Below are positions 43,492 to 52,864 of a stretch of DNA of 64,000 bases, one piece after another (position 1 is the first letter of the stretch; every line of letters starts with the position of its first letter). The DNA comes from Proteiniclasticum ruminis DSM 24773 (GTDB taxonomy: Bacteria; Bacillota; Clostridia; Clostridiales; Clostridiaceae), in contig NZ_JNKC01000005.1 of NCBI RefSeq assembly GCF_000701905.1, forward strand, positions 186,001-250,000, written 5' to 3'. The notes beneath the pieces are model-generated. The model had not been told where the DNA came from, ran no database searches, and worked only from the letters and a program-made list of their open reading frames with translations. Made by a program: the position numbers and the translations under genes.

Positions 43492-45219
43492 ATGTCTTAT
43501 AAAGTAAAACTCAATGAATGGCTTGAAAGTGATTTTGTTTCCGAGGAGTTTAAAACGGAACTTCGGAGCATTGAAGATGAAAAAGAACTGGAGGACCGTT
43601 TCTATACAGAGCTTGAATTCGGCACCGCTGGCCTGAGAGGTGTCCTCGGCGCAGGTACCAACCGCATGAACATCCACACCGTTGGAAAAGCAGCAGAAGG
43701 TCTTGCAAGGCATCTGGTGAAAAACGTAGAGAATCCATCCTGTGCCATTGCCTACGATTCCAGAATCAAATCGGATGAGTTTGCCATGGTTTCTGCACAG
43801 ATCCTTGCAGCCCATGGAGTAAAAGTTTATCTCTATGAAACCCTTGCACCAGTACCGCTTCTGTCCTTTGCGGTAAGGCACTATAAAGCCAGTGCGGGCA
43901 TCGTCATCACAGCCTCCCACAATCCTCAGGCATACAACGGATTCAAAGTATATGGATCCTATGGAGGTCAGGTCACGGATGAAGAGGCGGATAAGATCCT
44001 GAAAGAAATGCATGCCATCGAGAAGTTTGAGGATGTGTCTTCCATTTCAGAGAAGGAAGCTCTTGAAAAGAATCTGCTGGTATACATCGGCGAAGAGGTC
44101 ATGAAGACCTATATGGAGTCCATCAAAACCTTAACCGTAAAAAAAGACATGGTGAAAGAACATGCAAAAGACCTAAAAATTATCTATACACCCATCCACG
44201 GTTCAGGCAACATCCCGGTAAGAAGGGTGCTGAAAGAACTGGGCTATACAGTGAATGTGGTGAAGGAACAGGAGCTTCCTGACGGCACCTTCCCAACCGC
44301 TCCTTATCCGAATCCTGAAAATCCTCAGGTGTTTGAACTGGCTCTAAAACTGGCTGAAGAAGTCCATCCGGACATCATCTTCGGAACGGATCCGGACTGT
44401 GACCGTGTAGGGGTCATTGTCAAAGACAAAGATGCAAATGATCAGGTGCTTTCTGGCAATCAGATTGGTATGCTCATCACATATTATCTTCTCAAAGCTA
44501 TGAAAGAAGAGAACAAAGTACCGGATAACGGCGTTGTCATCAAGACCATTGTTTCCACCGAAAGCGTTCGCGCCATCACCAAAGATTTCGGTGTGGAGCT
44601 TCTGGACGTGCTCACAGGATTCAAATACATCGGGGAAAAAATTGAAGAATATAAAGAAACCAAGGAGAAAACCTTCCTCTTCGGTTTTGAGGAGTCCTTC
44701 GGTTATCTTGCAGGCACTTTCGTCAGAGATAAAGACGCTGTCGTGGCCTCCATGATTCTCTGCGAGATTGCCACATATTATAAGACAAAGGGGATGACTC
44801 TTTACGATGCGCTGGTGGAGATCTACGAAAAGTACGGGTTCTTCCTGGAAGGCATCGAATCCTTCACTAAAACTGGAAAAGACGGACAGGAACAGATCCG
44901 CAAATGTGTGGATTATTTCAGAAACAGCACTTTGGACGAAGTGGGCGGTGTAAGAACCGTGTCCAAGGAAGACTATAAGCTGAAGGAAAAAGTAGATCTT
45001 CTCACAGGAGAGAAGACTGCCATCACGCTGCCATCTTCCAACGTCATCAAGTACACACTGGAAGATGGTTCCTGGTTCGTGGTTCGTCCATCCGGTACAG
45101 AGCCAAAGATGAAGGCCTATGTTGCCGTAAAGGGGAATTCACTAGAAGATGCAAAAGAAAAAATGGAGACATTCAAAAAGAGAATCGTGTCCATTGTTCA
45201 CAAAGGATTTGAAGCATAA
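43492..45219 (+). CDS. pgcA: Phosphoglucomutase / phosphomannomutase
   Basis: 575-aa alpha-D-phosphohexomutase interconverting glucose-1-P and glucose-6-P. Domains in order: active-site phosphoserine loop TASHNPQAYNGFKVY (~145), metal-binding loop FGTDPDCDRVG (~299), sugar-binding loop GFEESFGYLAG (~400) and phosphate-binding loop FVVRPSGTEPKMKAY (~522). Length matches the PgcA-type enzymes of Firmicutes. AAAGGAGG start. Product feeds UDP-glucose and wall/glycolipid synthesis. Confidence 0.95.
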   Translation: MSYKVKLNEWLESDFVSEEFKTELRSIEDEKELEDRFYTELEFGTAGLRGVLGAGTNRMNIHTVGKAAEGLARHLVKNVENPSCAIAYDSRIKSDEFAMVSAQILAAHGVKVYLYETLAPVPLLSFAVRHYKASAGIVITASHNPQAYNGFKVYGSYGGQVTDEEADKILKEMHAIEKFEDVSSISEKEALEKNLLVYIGEEVMKTYMESIKTLTVKKDMVKEHAKDLKIIYTPIHGSGNIPVRRVLKELGYTVNVVKEQELPDGTFPTAPYPNPENPQVFELALKLAEEVHPDIIFGTDPDCDRVGVIVKDKDANDQVLSGNQIGMLITYYLLKAMKEENKVPDNGVVIKTIVSTESVRAITKDFGVELLDVLTGFKYIGEKIEEYKETKEKTFLFGFEESFGYLAGTFVRDKDAVVASMILCEIATYYKTKGMTLYDALVEIYEKYGFFLEGIESFTKTGKDGQEQIRKCVDYFRNSTLDEVGGVRTVSKEDYKLKEKVDLLTGEKTAITLPSSNVIKYTLEDGSWFVVRPSGTEPKMKAYVAVKGNSLEDAKEKMETFKKRIVSIVHKGFEA

Positions 45220-45269
45220 TGTTCATATAAGCTGTCCTGATCCTTTCATCATGAGGAGGAAACCATCAA

Positions 45270-46355
45270 GTGGAATATGTAAATCACCTGAAGTCTAAGC
45301 TCTCGAAGCTTATATTTCTTGAAATCAACAAAGATGTTCTTGCTGAGAACTTTAATATTCCGGAGCTGAGGAAGAGCAGGGAAGATCTGTTTCTTCCTCT
45401 TTCTCCGGAGTACATTGCTGAAAATATCAATGAAGACCTGACAAAACATCTCCCCTTTGGAGAATTTGTCAAAGGAATGTACTATGTAGCAGGAGCTGAT
45501 CCAGAGTTCAATCAGATTCCATTTTACCGGGAACTTCTTACTACATTACACAGGGAGACGGTGATAAAAGGTCTGGTGGCCAAGCTGGTCAAAGAGGACA
45601 GACAGGAAGAGGGGCTCATCTATCTCCTGGGTCTTTTCACCATTCATGGGGAGAAAGATGTCCTGAAGAATCTCCTGGTTCTGATAGAGGAACTCTCCGT
45701 AAAAGAAAGTATGTATCAGCAGGCGCTTCTCCGGTATTCTGATATCGCTATTGAGAAGGGGCTTCTGGAGGGGTATCTGTTTAAGGGTTCTGCTTTGAGA
45801 TTTGCCGGAAACTTTTCCCAGTCTCTTTTCCACCTGAGAGAATATCTGAGACTTGGGGGAGAAGAGACAAAAGAGATCACAGAAGAAATGGAGTTTCTGG
45901 ATAGAAAATCCCGCATCACTGAAGGGGAGGCCATCCTCTACGAGAATCCGGAACGTTTTCTCGAACTTGTGCTGCCTCTGCTGAACCTCGAAGAGGATAA
46001 CCCAAAGCTGCTTCTCATGATTGCCATCGCCTACAGGATGCTCGGGAACCATGATAAAGCGATTTATTACTTGAATGATGCCTTGGCTGTGGACCAGACC
46101 TATGTGGATGTCCTCAATGAAATGGGCATCAATTATGCTGCCATTGGAAATTATAAGGAAGCCGTGAACTATTTCCATAAACTGTTTTCAGAAGTGAGAA
46201 CCATCGAAATACTTACAAACCTTATTATGTGCTATATCAATATGGACGATCTGGAGCAGGCGAAAAAGCATATTGAAATTGGTGATCTCATCGACAGCGA
46301 AGATGAAATTCTCCTGGAAATCAAAAATTATATAAAAAAACTGGAGCAGAAATAG
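45270..46355 (+). CDS. Tetratricopeptide-repeat protein of unknown function
   Basis: 361-aa cytoplasmic protein with no signal peptide. Helical repeats are visible in the second half: PKLLLMIAIAYRMLGNHDKA, YVDVLNEMGINYAAIGNYKEA and EILTNLIMCYINMDDLEQA (~245-345) are TPR-like. Residues 1-120 are non-repetitive. TPRs mediate protein-protein contacts; the partner is unknown. GTG start behind GAGGAGGA. Lies alone between pgcA and recA, without an obvious terminator of its own. Confidence 0.82.
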   Translation: MEYVNHLKSKLSKLIFLEINKDVLAENFNIPELRKSREDLFLPLSPEYIAENINEDLTKHLPFGEFVKGMYYVAGADPEFNQIPFYRELLTTLHRETVIKGLVAKLVKEDRQEEGLIYLLGLFTIHGEKDVLKNLLVLIEELSVKESMYQQALLRYSDIAIEKGLLEGYLFKGSALRFAGNFSQSLFHLREYLRLGGEETKEITEEMEFLDRKSRITEGEAILYENPERFLELVLPLLNLEEDNPKLLLMIAIAYRMLGNHDKAIYYLNDALAVDQTYVDVLNEMGINYAAIGNYKEAVNYFHKLFSEVRTIEILTNLIMCYINMDDLEQAKKHIEIGDLIDSEDEILLEIKNYIKKLEQK

Positions 46356-46402
46356 TATAACAAATCTCCTGGAACGCATACTATTCTTATCTATGGATTT
46401 GG

Positions 46403-46431
46403 TTGACACACATTCTTTTTTCACGTATAAT
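46403..46431 (+). promoter_or_regulatory. Promoter of recA
   Basis: Consensus TTGACA (46403-46408), exact 17-nt spacer, consensus TATAAT (46426-46431). Confidence 0.9.
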
Positions 46432-46439
46432 CATTTTAT

Positions 46440-46466
46440 GAACGAATGTTCTGTTATGAACAGAAC
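46440..46466 (+). promoter_or_regulatory. SOS (LexA) box at recA with overlapping palindrome
   Basis: GAAC-GAAT-GTTC (46440-46451) matches the Gram-positive LexA core GAAC-N4-GTTC and lies at about +3 to +14. Its right half begins a second perfect palindrome, GTTCTGTT-atg-AACAGAAC (46448-46466), which could extend LexA contacts or form an mRNA hairpin. Confidence 0.85.
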
Positions 46467-46499
46467 AATTTAGAAATCAGCACATAAGGAGTGAATAAT

Positions 46500-47600
46500 T
46501 TGGCTAATATCAATGCAGATAAAATGAAGGCACTGGATGCCGCCATGTCCCAAATAGAGAAACAATTCGGAAAAGGTTCCGTAATGAAACTGGGAGCAGA
46601 TTCCAAACTCAATCTGGACTCCATTCCCACCGGATGTCTTGGTCTGGATATCGCTTTAGGAATTGGTGGTATTCCAAAGGGCAGAATCATCGAAATTTAT
46701 GGACCTGAGTCTTCAGGTAAAACCACAGTAGCACTCCATTGTATTGCTGAAGCACAAAAACTCGGTGGAATTGCGGCATTTATCGATGCAGAGCACGCAC
46801 TGGATCCTCAGTATGCCAGAAGACTTGGTGTCGATATCGACAATCTTCTTGTATCACAGCCCGATACTGGTGAACAGGCCATGGAAATCGCAGAAGCTCT
46901 CGTACGTTCCAATGCCGTGGACCTTGTCATCGTCGACTCCGTTGCAGCACTGGTTCCTAGAGCTGAAATTGAAGGCGATATGGGAGACAGCCATATGGGA
47001 CTTCAGGCAAGACTTATGTCTCAAGCGCTCCGTAAGCTTGCTGGAACTGTCAGCAAGACCAACTGCAGTATTCTCTTCATCAATCAGCTGAGAGAAAAAA
47101 TCGGCGTAATGTTTGGTAACCCTGAAACAACACCTGGCGGACGTGCATTGAAATTCTATGCTTCCGTTAGAATGGATATCCGTAGAATCGACTCCATCAA
47201 AAATGGAGAAGACGTCATTGGAAACAGAACCCGAGTAAAGGTCATCAAAAACAAGGTGGCAGCACCATTTAAATCCGCTGAGTTTGATATCATGTACAAC
47301 GGCGGAATCTCCAGAGAAGGAAATGTACTGGATGTGGGCGTAAAAGAAGAAATCGTGGACAAGTCCGGTGCCTGGTTCTCCTATGAAGGAACAAGACTGG
47401 GACAGGGACGAGAAAACAGCAAGACATATCTTTCTGAAAATCCAGCTCTGCTTCTGGAGATTGAAAACAAGATTCGTGCCAAGTACGAACTTCCACTGGT
47501 GAAGATCGAGGAAATTCTCGAAGCAAAAGATACCGTAGAAGCCATTGAAGAAGAAATTGTGTTGGAAAAAGAATCCAAAAAATCAAAAAAAGGCGAATAA
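46500..47600 (+). CDS. recA: Recombinase RecA
   Basis: 366-aa strand-exchange ATPase and LexA coprotease. Walker [14 protein letters not shown] (~67), [15 protein letters not shown], Walker [16 protein letters not shown]-binding L1/L2 ([39 protein letters not shown]) and an acidic C-terminus are all standard. Start choice: GTG at 46491 overlaps its own AAGGAG site, whereas the TTG at 46500 is spaced by 8 nt and gives [20 protein letters not shown], like other clostridial RecA. SOS controlled. Confidence 0.97.
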   Translation: MANINADKMKALDAAMSQIEKQFGKGSVMKLGADSKLNLDSIPTGCLGLDIALGIGGIPKGRIIEIYGPESSGKTTVALHCIAEAQKLGGIAAFIDAEHALDPQYARRLGVDIDNLLVSQPDTGEQAMEIAEALVRSNAVDLVIVDSVAALVPRAEIEGDMGDSHMGLQARLMSQALRKLAGTVSKTNCSILFINQLREKIGVMFGNPETTPGGRALKFYASVRMDIRRIDSIKNGEDVIGNRTRVKVIKNKVAAPFKSAEFDIMYNGGISREGNVLDVGVKEEIVDKSGAWFSYEGTRLGQGRENSKTYLSENPALLLEIENKIRAKYELPLVKIEEILEAKDTVEAIEEEIVLEKESKKSKKGE

Positions 47601-47606
47601 CATTCT

Positions 47607-47640
47607 GAAAAGCTCTTCCAAAAGAAGGGCTTTTCTATTT
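47607..47640 (+). terminator. Terminator after recA
   Basis: AAAAGCTCTTC and GAAGGGCTTTT pair with one G-U wobble around a 5-nt loop; the TTTTCTATTT tail follows. Confidence 0.8.
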
Positions 47641-47645
47641 GTATC

Positions 47646-47720
47646 TGAACCTTAGCGGATTTGTTTCAAGGTAGTCTCTACACGGGGGGCTGCAGAAAGT
47701 TCTTTCTATCTAAGGTTCAA
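47646..47720 (+). repeat. Perfect 10-bp inverted repeat in the recA-rny gap
   Basis: The 320-bp gap between recA and rny holds no ORF. TGAACCTTAG (47646-47655) and CTAAGGTTCA (47711-47720) are perfect complements 55 nt apart. Between them lies a CGGGGGGCTGCAG segment and the self-complementary AGAAAGTTCTTTCT. An RNA of ~75 nt could fold here, but no promoter or T-run clearly frames it. Confidence 0.5.
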
Positions 47721-47788
47721 CGGATTCAACGTAAAGACTTCAGCATTTCAGTTCTTGTGATGAAATCGTATAAAAAGAGCTGAATAGT

Positions 47789-47817
47789 TTGACACTTTAA
47801 TAGGGATACGATACAAT
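47789..47817 (+). promoter_or_regulatory. Promoter of rny
   Basis: Consensus TTGACA (47789-47794), 17-nt spacer, TACAAT (47812-47817). It leaves a ~95-nt leader before the rny ATG. Confidence 0.8.
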
Positions 47818-47921
47818 TAATTTGTATTGGTTTATCAAATATCACAGTGAGAATGATATGCACTTCCAAGCTTTCACATTTAGCTATAAAAAATGACTAA
47901 AAAAAGCAAGGGGGTGTAAAT

Positions 47922-49478
47922 ATGAGCACAGAACAAATTGCTATCATTGTAACAGGTGTTGTTACTCTACTAGTAGTCGGTGCCATAATTTTATATTTAT
48001 CTAATAGCAAACTGAAAACCGCCAAAGAAATTCTTGGCAACGCAGAAACAGACAGCAAGAGAATCCTTGAGGATTCGAAGAAAGATGCTGAAGCCTTAAA
48101 AAAAGAAGCTGCTTTAGAAGCAAAAGATGAAGCGTTCAAGCTGAAATCTGAAGCGGAAAAAGAAGTCCGTGAACGTCGAAGTGAAGTCCAGAGACTTGAG
48201 AGAAGGACCATTCAAAAAGAAGAATCCCTTGACAAGAAGATGGAACAGCTGGAAAAGAAAGAAGAAAATCTTGCCAAGAAAGTGCAGGATTTGACCTTAA
48301 AAGAAACTGAAGCGGAAGAACTGCTGTCCAAAAGAAGAGAAGAACTGGAACGAATCGCCAGTCTTTCCCAAGAAGACGCAAAGCAGCTGCTGATGTCTGA
48401 AGTCAGAGGCGAAGTTCAAAGAGATCTCACCATGATGGTGAAGGAAATGGAGACAAAAGCCAAAGAAGAAGCGGACAAGAAGGCACGCGAAATCATCACC
48501 ACATCCATTCAGCGTTGTGCGGCAGATCATGTATCTGAAACTACTGTTCATGTAGTATCCCTGCCAAATGACGAAATGAAGGGAAGAATCATCGGTCGAG
48601 AAGGCCGAAACATCAGAACTCTGGAAACCCTTACCGGTGTCGATCTCATCATTGATGATACACCAGAAGCGGTTATCCTTTCAAGTTTTGATCCTATCCG
48701 TAGAGAAGTTGCAAAACTCACTCTGGAGAAACTGATTGTAGATGGACGAATTCATCCTGCTAGAATCGAAGAGATGGTAGACAAATCCAAAAAGGATGTG
48801 GAAAATTCCATTAAAGAAGAAGGCGAACAGGCTTCCTTTGAAATTGGAATCCATGGAATCCATCCTGAACTGCTTAAATTGCTTGGCAGACTGAAATTTA
48901 GAACAAGCTACGGTCAGAATGTACTGAAACACTCCATTGAAGTGGCAAACCTTGCCGGTCTTATGGCCTCAGAGCTTGGTTTGGATGTTACATTGGCCAA
49001 GAGAGCCGGACTCCTTCATGACATCGGTAAAGCCGTAGACCATGAAGTGGAAGGACCTCATGCACTGATCGGTGCAGACCTGGCGAAAAAGTATCATGAA
49101 TCTGCCCTGGTGGTGAATGCCATTGGCGCTCATCATGGCGATGTGGAGATGATGTCCATGGAAGCCGTGCTGGTGCAGGCAGCTGATGCTATTTCTGCAG
49201 CAAGACCTGGTGCAAGACGTGAAACACTGGAAAACTACATTAAGAGACTCCAGAAACTGGAAGAAATTGCAAATTCTTACGAAGGCGTTGAGAAGTCATA
49301 TGCAATTCAAGCTGGAAGAGAGATTAGAATCATTGTTAAACCGGATGCGGTTGACGATGCTGGTGCCATGCTGATGGCAAGATCCATTGTGAAGAGAATC
49401 GAGGAAGAAATGGAATACCCTGGACAGATCAAGATCAATGTTATCCGTGAGACCCGGTCCGTTGATTACGCAAAATAA
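47922..49478 (+). CDS. rny: Ribonuclease Y
   Basis: 518-aa membrane-anchored endoribonuclease that initiates mRNA decay. N-terminal transmembrane helix ([19 protein letters not shown], ~8-26), a long coiled coil (~28-200), KH domain ([20 protein letters not shown], ~210) and HD domain with catalytic HD in [19 protein letters not shown] (~365). Length and order are exactly those of Rny. Ribosome-binding site AAGGGGGTG. Own promoter; terminator follows. Confidence 0.97.
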   Translation: MSTEQIAIIVTGVVTLLVVGAIILYLSNSKLKTAKEILGNAETDSKRILEDSKKDAEALKKEAALEAKDEAFKLKSEAEKEVRERRSEVQRLERRTIQKEESLDKKMEQLEKKEENLAKKVQDLTLKETEAEELLSKRREELERIASLSQEDAKQLLMSEVRGEVQRDLTMMVKEMETKAKEEADKKAREIITTSIQRCAADHVSETTVHVVSLPNDEMKGRIIGREGRNIRTLETLTGVDLIIDDTPEAVILSSFDPIRREVAKLTLEKLIVDGRIHPARIEEMVDKSKKDVENSIKEEGEQASFEIGIHGIHPELLKLLGRLKFRTSYGQNVLKHSIEVANLAGLMASELGLDVTLAKRAGLLHDIGKAVDHEVEGPHALIGADLAKKYHESALVVNAIGAHHGDVEMMSMEAVLVQAADAISAARPGARRETLENYIKRLQKLEEIANSYEGVEKSYAIQAGREIRIIVKPDAVDDAGAMLMARSIVKRIEEEMEYPGQIKINVIRETRSVDYAK

Positions 49479-49515
49479 TCCAAGCTTTGTTTGGATTCTG
49501 AATTCGAAAGTGATG

Positions 49516-49552
49516 AAGAGCAAGACCTTAGATAGGCTTGCTCTTTCTTTTT
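49516..49552 (+). terminator. Terminator after rny
   Basis: AAGAGCAAG and CTTGCTCTT form a perfect 9-bp stem with a 12-nt loop, followed by TCTTTTT. Confidence 0.85.
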
Positions 49553-49631
49553 GCCCAGATTCTGTTTCCTTGACCGAAGAAGACATCCTCCATATAATAA
49601 AAGAAGTTTATAGAAGAAAGTGAGATTTTCC

Positions 49632-50825
49632 ATGGCTACATTATTTCTGATCATGATCTATATTGCATTCATCGGGCTGGGACTCCCGGACTCTGTTCTT
49701 GGCGCTTCATGGCCTACCATTCATCGGGCCTTGGATGTGCCGCTGGAATATGCGGGTATTCTCTCCATGATGACCACCGCAGGAACCATCTGTTCCAGTT
49801 TTATGAGCGGGAGAGTCACCAGAAGGTTTGGTGCGGGAAAAGTTACCACAGTCAGCGTGCTGATGACCGCCGTTGCGCTTCTGGGTTTTTCCATGGCACC
49901 TTCATTCTATATGCTCATGGCTCTGACACTGCCCCTAGGATTGGGCGCAGGTTCTGTTGATGCAGCGCTGAACGGCTATGTGTCCCTTCACTACGAGGCA
50001 AAGCATATGAGCTGGCTTCACAGTTTCTGGGGAGTAGGGGCCACCTTAGGTCCCGTCATCATGTCCTTCTTTCTCCTGAAAAGCTCTGGATGGAGAAGCG
50101 GGTATCTTGTGATTTCCCTGCTTCAGATGACCATCGCTGGACTTTTGTTTCTTACGTTGCCGCTTTGGAAGAGGTTCAACCAAAAAGATGCATCCAGCAC
50201 CAAAGAAGTACTCCAAGACACGGCAAAAAGGGAAGAGAATGTCTATAAAATCCCTGGCGTCAAACTGGCCATCACAAGCTTTTTTGTGTACTGCGCAGTG
50301 GAGATGACCACAGGACTTTGGGGGGCCAGTTTTCTGGTGCAGATTCATAATATCCCCAATGACATTGCCGCCAGATACATTTCTCTTTTTTTCGCCGGCA
50401 TCACAATAGGGCGGATGCTCACGGGTTTCATCACCTTGAAATACAGCTTTAAAACCATCATCAGAGGGGGCATCTTCTCAATGTTCATGGGCATTCTTCT
50501 CCTAAGCTCCGGCATCCAAGTGCTCTTTATAGCGGGTTTTCTGCTCATCGGACTTGGATGTGCACCGGTCTTCCCCGGCATGATCCATGAGACGCCTGAA
50601 CGATTTGGAAAAGTTCATGCACAGACCATCATCGGGATTCAAATGGCCTTTGCTTATATGGGCAGCACCTTTTCACCAGCAGTATTCGGCTTCCTTGCAG
50701 GAAAAGGCTTTCTTCCATATTTTCCAGGATACCTTCTTCTCTTTCTTGTAGCTCTACTGGGTTCCACAGAAAGCATCAATCTCCTCATGAAGAGAAAAGA
50801 AGAAAAGATAAAGGCCTCCGCTTAA
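49632..50825 (+). CDS. MFS transporter
   Basis: About 397 aa with ~12 predicted membrane segments. The N-terminus IYIAFIGLGLPDSVLGASWP and MSGRVTRRFGAGKV (A-loop between TM2 and TM3) are typical of a Firmicute MFS group related to FucP/YfkF-type carriers. Substrate unknown. The frame starts at a GTG (49620) but the ATG at 49632 fits the family N-terminus better; neither has a strong ribosome-binding site, so the start is uncertain. Ends in a long hairpin shared with eutP. Confidence 0.88.
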   Translation: MATLFLIMIYIAFIGLGLPDSVLGASWPTIHRALDVPLEYAGILSMMTTAGTICSSFMSGRVTRRFGAGKVTTVSVLMTAVALLGFSMAPSFYMLMALTLPLGLGAGSVDAALNGYVSLHYEAKHMSWLHSFWGVGATLGPVIMSFFLLKSSGWRSGYLVISLLQMTIAGLLFLTLPLWKRFNQKDASSTKEVLQDTAKREENVYKIPGVKLAITSFFVYCAVEMTTGLWGASFLVQIHNIPNDIAARYISLFFAGITIGRMLTGFITLKYSFKTIIRGGIFSMFMGILLLSSGIQVLFIAGFLLIGLGCAPVFPGMIHETPERFGKVHAQTIIGIQMAFAYMGSTFSPAVFGFLAGKGFLPYFPGYLLLFLVALLGSTESINLLMKRKEEKIKASA

Positions 50826-50839
50826 TATAATCAAACTAC

Positions 50840-50886
50840 AGAGACCGGAACAGCACCTCAATCAAAGAGATGCCGTTCCGGTCTCT
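50840..50886. terminator. Hairpin between the MFS and eutP genes, probable bidirectional terminator
   Basis: AGAGACCGGAAC and GTTCCGGTCTCT form a perfect 12-bp stem, extended by GC pairs. The flanking T-tracts are short on both strands. Confidence 0.78.
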
Positions 50887-50908
50887 AATTCGTTTTGTCA
50901 AATCCTCT

Positions 50909-51343
50909 TTAAGGTTCCATTACAAGATAAGAAAGAAGCTGATCTACTCCTTCTCCGGTGATGGAGCTCACATGGAACACCCGCTGGCATCCTGTGAGTC
51001 TCAGCCAGGTTTCTGCCTGTGCCGGGTCTCCCTCTTCTTTGTCCACTTTGGTGACTATACCAATGACCTCCCGGTTGACACATCCCGTGACATTGGGCGG
51101 GTAGAGCGAATAGGGCTCCGTTGCGCTGATGAGGAGCCCGATGATATCCGCTTCATAAGAGTAGACCGCAAGCGCCGCAGAAAGATCTTTGTTCTCTGCG
51201 TACTCTCCCGGGGTGTCAATGATCACATCATGGTAACTGATGCTCTGGGTTTTGCTGTACTGGATCCTCTCTCCTCGAAGGGCTTGAGTGAGGGATGTTT
51301 TTCCGCTCTCACTGCGGCCGACCAGCATCATTCTTCTCATCAT
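50909..51343 (-). CDS. eutP: EutP/PduV-like small GTPase
   Basis: 144-aa Ras-like GTPase associated with bacterial microcompartments. P-loop GRSESGKTS (residues 9-17), switch region near YSKTQSISYHDVIIDTPGEYAEN (DTPGEY), a TKVD nucleotide motif (VTKVDKEEGD) and a C-terminal FHVSSITGEGVDQL (G5). The start ATG overlaps the eutS stop by one base and follows GAGG in eutS. In relatives EutP/PduV may link the compartment to the cell pole or cytoskeleton, or act as an acetate kinase (reported for EutP); neither is proven here. Confidence 0.93.
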   Translation of the reverse strand: MMRRMMLVGRSESGKTSLTQALRGERIQYSKTQSISYHDVIIDTPGEYAENKDLSAALAVYSYEADIIGLLISATEPYSLYPPNVTGCVNREVIGIVTKVDKEEGDPAQAETWLRLTGCQRVFHVSSITGEGVDQLLSYLVMEP

Positions 51344-51705
51344 CAGGTCCTCGTCACTGGACAGACTGTAAAGCCAAGCTTCGTCTCCACATAAGCCAAG
51401 ATTGTTTTCAGAGCGGATTCCACTTCTGAAATCTTGCCGGTGATGATGAGGCTTCCGCTGAACCGGTCTATAAAGCCCAGGTCCACATTGGCTGTTTTCG
51501 CAGCCAGATCCCCGGCGATAATCGCAGTTTCACTGGGGGTCATCGTCAAAATCCCGATGGAGGATTTGTGGTAGTCGATATGAGGATTGAGTCCCAATTT
51601 TTTATAGACCACCTTGTCCGGATTCGCAATAAGGTGTGCCAGAGTCACTTGCTTCCCGGGAACTGACTCCTGAATGATCCTCATCTTTTCTTCGATTTGC
51701 TGCAT
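51343..51705 (-). CDS. eutS: EutS-like microcompartment shell protein
   Basis: 120-aa single BMC-domain protein. [21 protein letters not shown] and [20 protein letters not shown], then [20 protein letters not shown] align by eye with enterobacterial EutS over its length, including the permuted arrangement with an N-terminal extension. EutS hexamers form bent facets of the ethanolamine compartment. The frame reaches 51753, but the ATG at 51705 follows GGGAGGG. Paired only with eutP here; no ethanolamine or propanediol enzyme is nearby. A TATAAT on the minus strand at 51744-51739 may be its -10 box. Confidence 0.93.
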   Translation of the reverse strand: MQQIEEKMRIIQESVPGKQVTLAHLIANPDKVVYKKLGLNPHIDYHKSSIGILTMTPSETAIIAGDLAAKTANVDLGFIDRFSGSLIITGKISEVESALKTILAYVETKLGFTVCPVTRT

Positions 51706-51753
51706 AAGGTCCCTCCCGTAGGTTTTCTTACTTTCATTATAGAGAGGATCCAT

Positions 51754-52000
51754 TTGCTTCTTGTGACACTATCTTGCAAAGTACGGGTATATTATTGCCG
51801 GAATATCAGTATCCGCGCACAAAAGTACTCCGCTTGTCGTCCTGTGAAGAAAAAGCGCTGAAAACACCTGAAAACGATGACACTTCTTCAATGATTTCAC
51901 GGTTTTTCTATGAGCCTATGAATTGAGTATTATTTTAGGCCTAGGCCATTACAATTTCAGGAGAATATGTTAAATTTAATATATAGAAAGAGGTGATGTA
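51754..52000. other. Divergent intergenic region between eutS and the PHP gene
   Basis: About 250 bp with no ORF. It holds a 10-bp palindrome GGCCTAGGCC near 51936-51946 and AT-rich promoter-like sequence before the PHP gene, but no -35/-10 pair that I would defend. No riboswitch is recognised, notably no B12 or ethanolamine-type leader upstream of eutS. Confidence 0.5.
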
Positions 52001-52831
52001 ATGCTGAATGATTTACACATTCATACGACCTATTCTGATGGAGCATTTACACCTGATGAAATTATAAATATGGCCAGAGAGAAGGGAATCCGGTATATTT
52101 CCATTACAGACCATGACACCATGGGCGCCTATGGGAACTTTGATGATGTCCATGAGGACCTCACCATCATATCCGGGGTTGAGGTTTCCACCTACTATAA
52201 AGGGTTGGAGCTGCATATTCTGTCCTATTTCCACAATCCGAAGGATGAACCGCTGCTTGCGCTGCTTGACCGTTTTAAAAATGATCGGGTAGAGCGGTAC
52301 TATAAGATTTTGAGAAACCTTGAGAATCTCAAAATCCATCTGCCCGATGAAGCTCCGCCCATGGATTCCTATGGAAGGGCTCACATCGCAAAGCTGCTCA
52401 TTGACCATGGTTATGTCAAAAACATCAAAGAAGCTTTTCAGCTGTATCTGGATGTGGATAAAATCGCCTATGAGAAAAGATTCAAGATTGACACCAGAGA
52501 AGCGCTTCGGGCACTTCGCAGCGCAGGTGGAATTCCTGTTCTTGCACACCCTGGCGATAAGCTCTATAACCTTCACTTTGAAGCACTCTTAAAGGAGCTC
52601 AAAGTCCACGGGCTCCTGGGTCTTGAAGTATATCATCCGTCCCATCGGCGGGAACTGTCCAATAAGCTCTACGCCACAGCAAGAAAGAACCATCTGGTTA
52701 TAACCGGCGGCAGCGACTACCATGGGCAGCACGGCGCAAAATTCACTGGATCCAATGACAAGCTTGGACGCTATGGCCTGAACGACCATCTCCTTCAAAA
52801 GCTCATCACATTTCATCAAAAGCTCAAATAA
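52001..52831 (+). CDS. PHP-domain phosphoesterase (RNase AM / YciV-like)
   Basis: 276-aa metal-dependent phosphoesterase. DLHIHTTYSDGAFTPDE at the N-terminus and ISITDHDTMGAY are the first PHP metal motifs; HPGDKLYNL and GSDYHGQH supply the later histidine ligands. Relatives hydrolyse 3',5'-bisphosphonucleosides or act as 5'-3' exonucleases on short RNA. GAGGTGATG ribosome-binding site; ends 33 nt before the aminotransferase gene. Confidence 0.9.
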   Translation: MLNDLHIHTTYSDGAFTPDEIINMAREKGIRYISITDHDTMGAYGNFDDVHEDLTIISGVEVSTYYKGLELHILSYFHNPKDEPLLALLDRFKNDRVERYYKILRNLENLKIHLPDEAPPMDSYGRAHIAKLLIDHGYVKNIKEAFQLYLDVDKIAYEKRFKIDTREALRALRSAGGIPVLAHPGDKLYNLHFEALLKELKVHGLLGLEVYHPSHRRELSNKLYATARKNHLVITGGSDYHGQHGAKFTGSNDKLGRYGLNDHLLQKLITFHQKLK

Positions 52832-52864
52832 ACAGTATCACAATCAGAAACAAGGGGGAAAGAC

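Noticed and set aside
49438-49623. 60-aa plus-strand ORF between rny and the MFS gene
   Set aside because: It overlaps the end of rny and contains the rny terminator hairpin; no ribosome-binding site or recognisable protein.
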